Below, one piece after another: positions 63,503 to 64,000 of a DNA stretch of 64,000 nucleotides. The DNA is from Megalopta genalis (lineage: Eukaryota > Arthropoda > Insecta > Hymenoptera > Halictidae): contig NC_135016.1 in the NCBI RefSeq assembly GCF_051020955.1, positions 32,371,131 to 32,435,130 of the forward strand, given 5' to 3'. The first letter of the stretch is position 1; each line of letters begins with the position of its first letter. Below the pieces are notes generated by a model that worked only from the letters and a program-made list of their open reading frames with translations, had not been told where the DNA came from and searched no databases. The translations under genes and the position numbers were made by a program.

Positions 63503-64000
63503 CTGAAAGAGATACTACCAATAGAAAAGTTAGTTTGGCCATCGTTTCCAACTACTATCACCATTACATCCTCCTCTATGTTCTATGTTTTTCGTTTCTT
63601 TGGGGTTTCCTAACTATCTTATGGACGACGCGTTCACGAAGAATTCAATGAAACGTAAATTACTTTATTTAGATTACCGTCACTTGGCAACGCTGCTTTC
63701 CTTTCTATTTTGTTAAACAGTGTATAGCAACGGTTCTATACACGAACAAAGTAGAGAGTACCGAGATGCGCGATACCTGTGCTGTATTCACGACTAAAGA
63801 GGATATTGCTGTGACGAGAACGAAAACGTGTGATTACTACATTATAGTTACTCTAAATGTTAACCCCTTGGAACAGAACTATGAGTCAGACTCGTACTGA
63901 AAACTTCTTTTAATTTCTTCTAAATCGAAACAAAATTTTATTTTTCTGTTATCATGACGCAGTAATGAAAGTAAATTGAGATCTAAAAGAAAAGACAAAA
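63503..64000. other. LST2 intron at window edge
   Basis: Upstream of the 63502 acceptor, no further LST2 exon is recognisable before the window ends; a CCCCTTGG word after TTAA at 63861 has no partner. Confidence 0.5.

Noticed and set aside
1..64000. tRNA, rRNA, CRISPR or operon-like structures
   Set aside because: No cloverleaf with GGTTCRANTCC box, no rRNA segments and no regularly spaced short repeats of CRISPR type were seen; the window is eukaryotic.

Overview
The window is nuclear DNA of an animal. Its genes are split by spliceosomal introns, non-coding DNA is AT-rich and full of short non-autonomous DNA transposons, and two mariner remnants are present. The general texture (AT-rich background with scattered GC-richer blocks, mariner and TTAA-type elements) fits an insect, most likely a hymenopteran; that placement is inference. 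Nothing suggests a prokaryotic or viral replicon.

Two protein-coding genes can be rebuilt with confidence, both on the minus strand. (1) A CFAP58 (CCDC147) orthologue has 11 coding exons between 46978 (ATG) and 20612 (stop). The joined reading frame is 2697 nt, 898 aa, close to the 872 aa of the human protein, with every splice phase consistent. One intron appears to use a GC donor. (2) The 3' part of a Lateral signaling target protein 2 gene (LST2/ZFYVE28) has four exons between 63502 and 58254 (1093 aa visible), ending in a complete FYVE zinc finger. Its first exons lie beyond base 64000. CFAP58 is a coiled-coil axoneme/flagellum protein and LST2 is an endosomal regulator of EGFR signalling; nothing links them functionally, so the pair looks like chance neighbours.

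Layout: 1-20.6 kb lies downstream of CFAP58. It holds no recognisable gene, one possible plus-strand 5' exon near 8.0-8.29 kb, and many transposon copies. From 20.6 to 47.0 kb is CFAP58, whose large introns carry most of the repeats. From 47.0 to 58.25 kb is intergenic DNA, perhaps partly a long LST2 3' UTR, with an imperfect X-box (RFX site) about 350 bp upstream of the CFAP58 ATG and a frameshifted coding relic near 54.6-55.07 kb. From 58.25 kb to the end is LST2.

The most notable non-genic content is a dense set of non-autonomous transposons: several TTAA-flanked (piggyBac-like) families, a foldback TA-flanked family with eight copies in two subfamilies plus a hybrid, a CAGGGTGTCC-ended family with a GC-rich core, a 441-bp long-TIR element lying 7 bp from a mariner, and a family bounded by a TGCGGATTTTATGCAT-type inverted motif. 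Two TTAA elements each sit inside one copy of a local tandem duplication while the other copy keeps the empty TTAA site, giving in-window proof of insertion. No new biochemical system was found.
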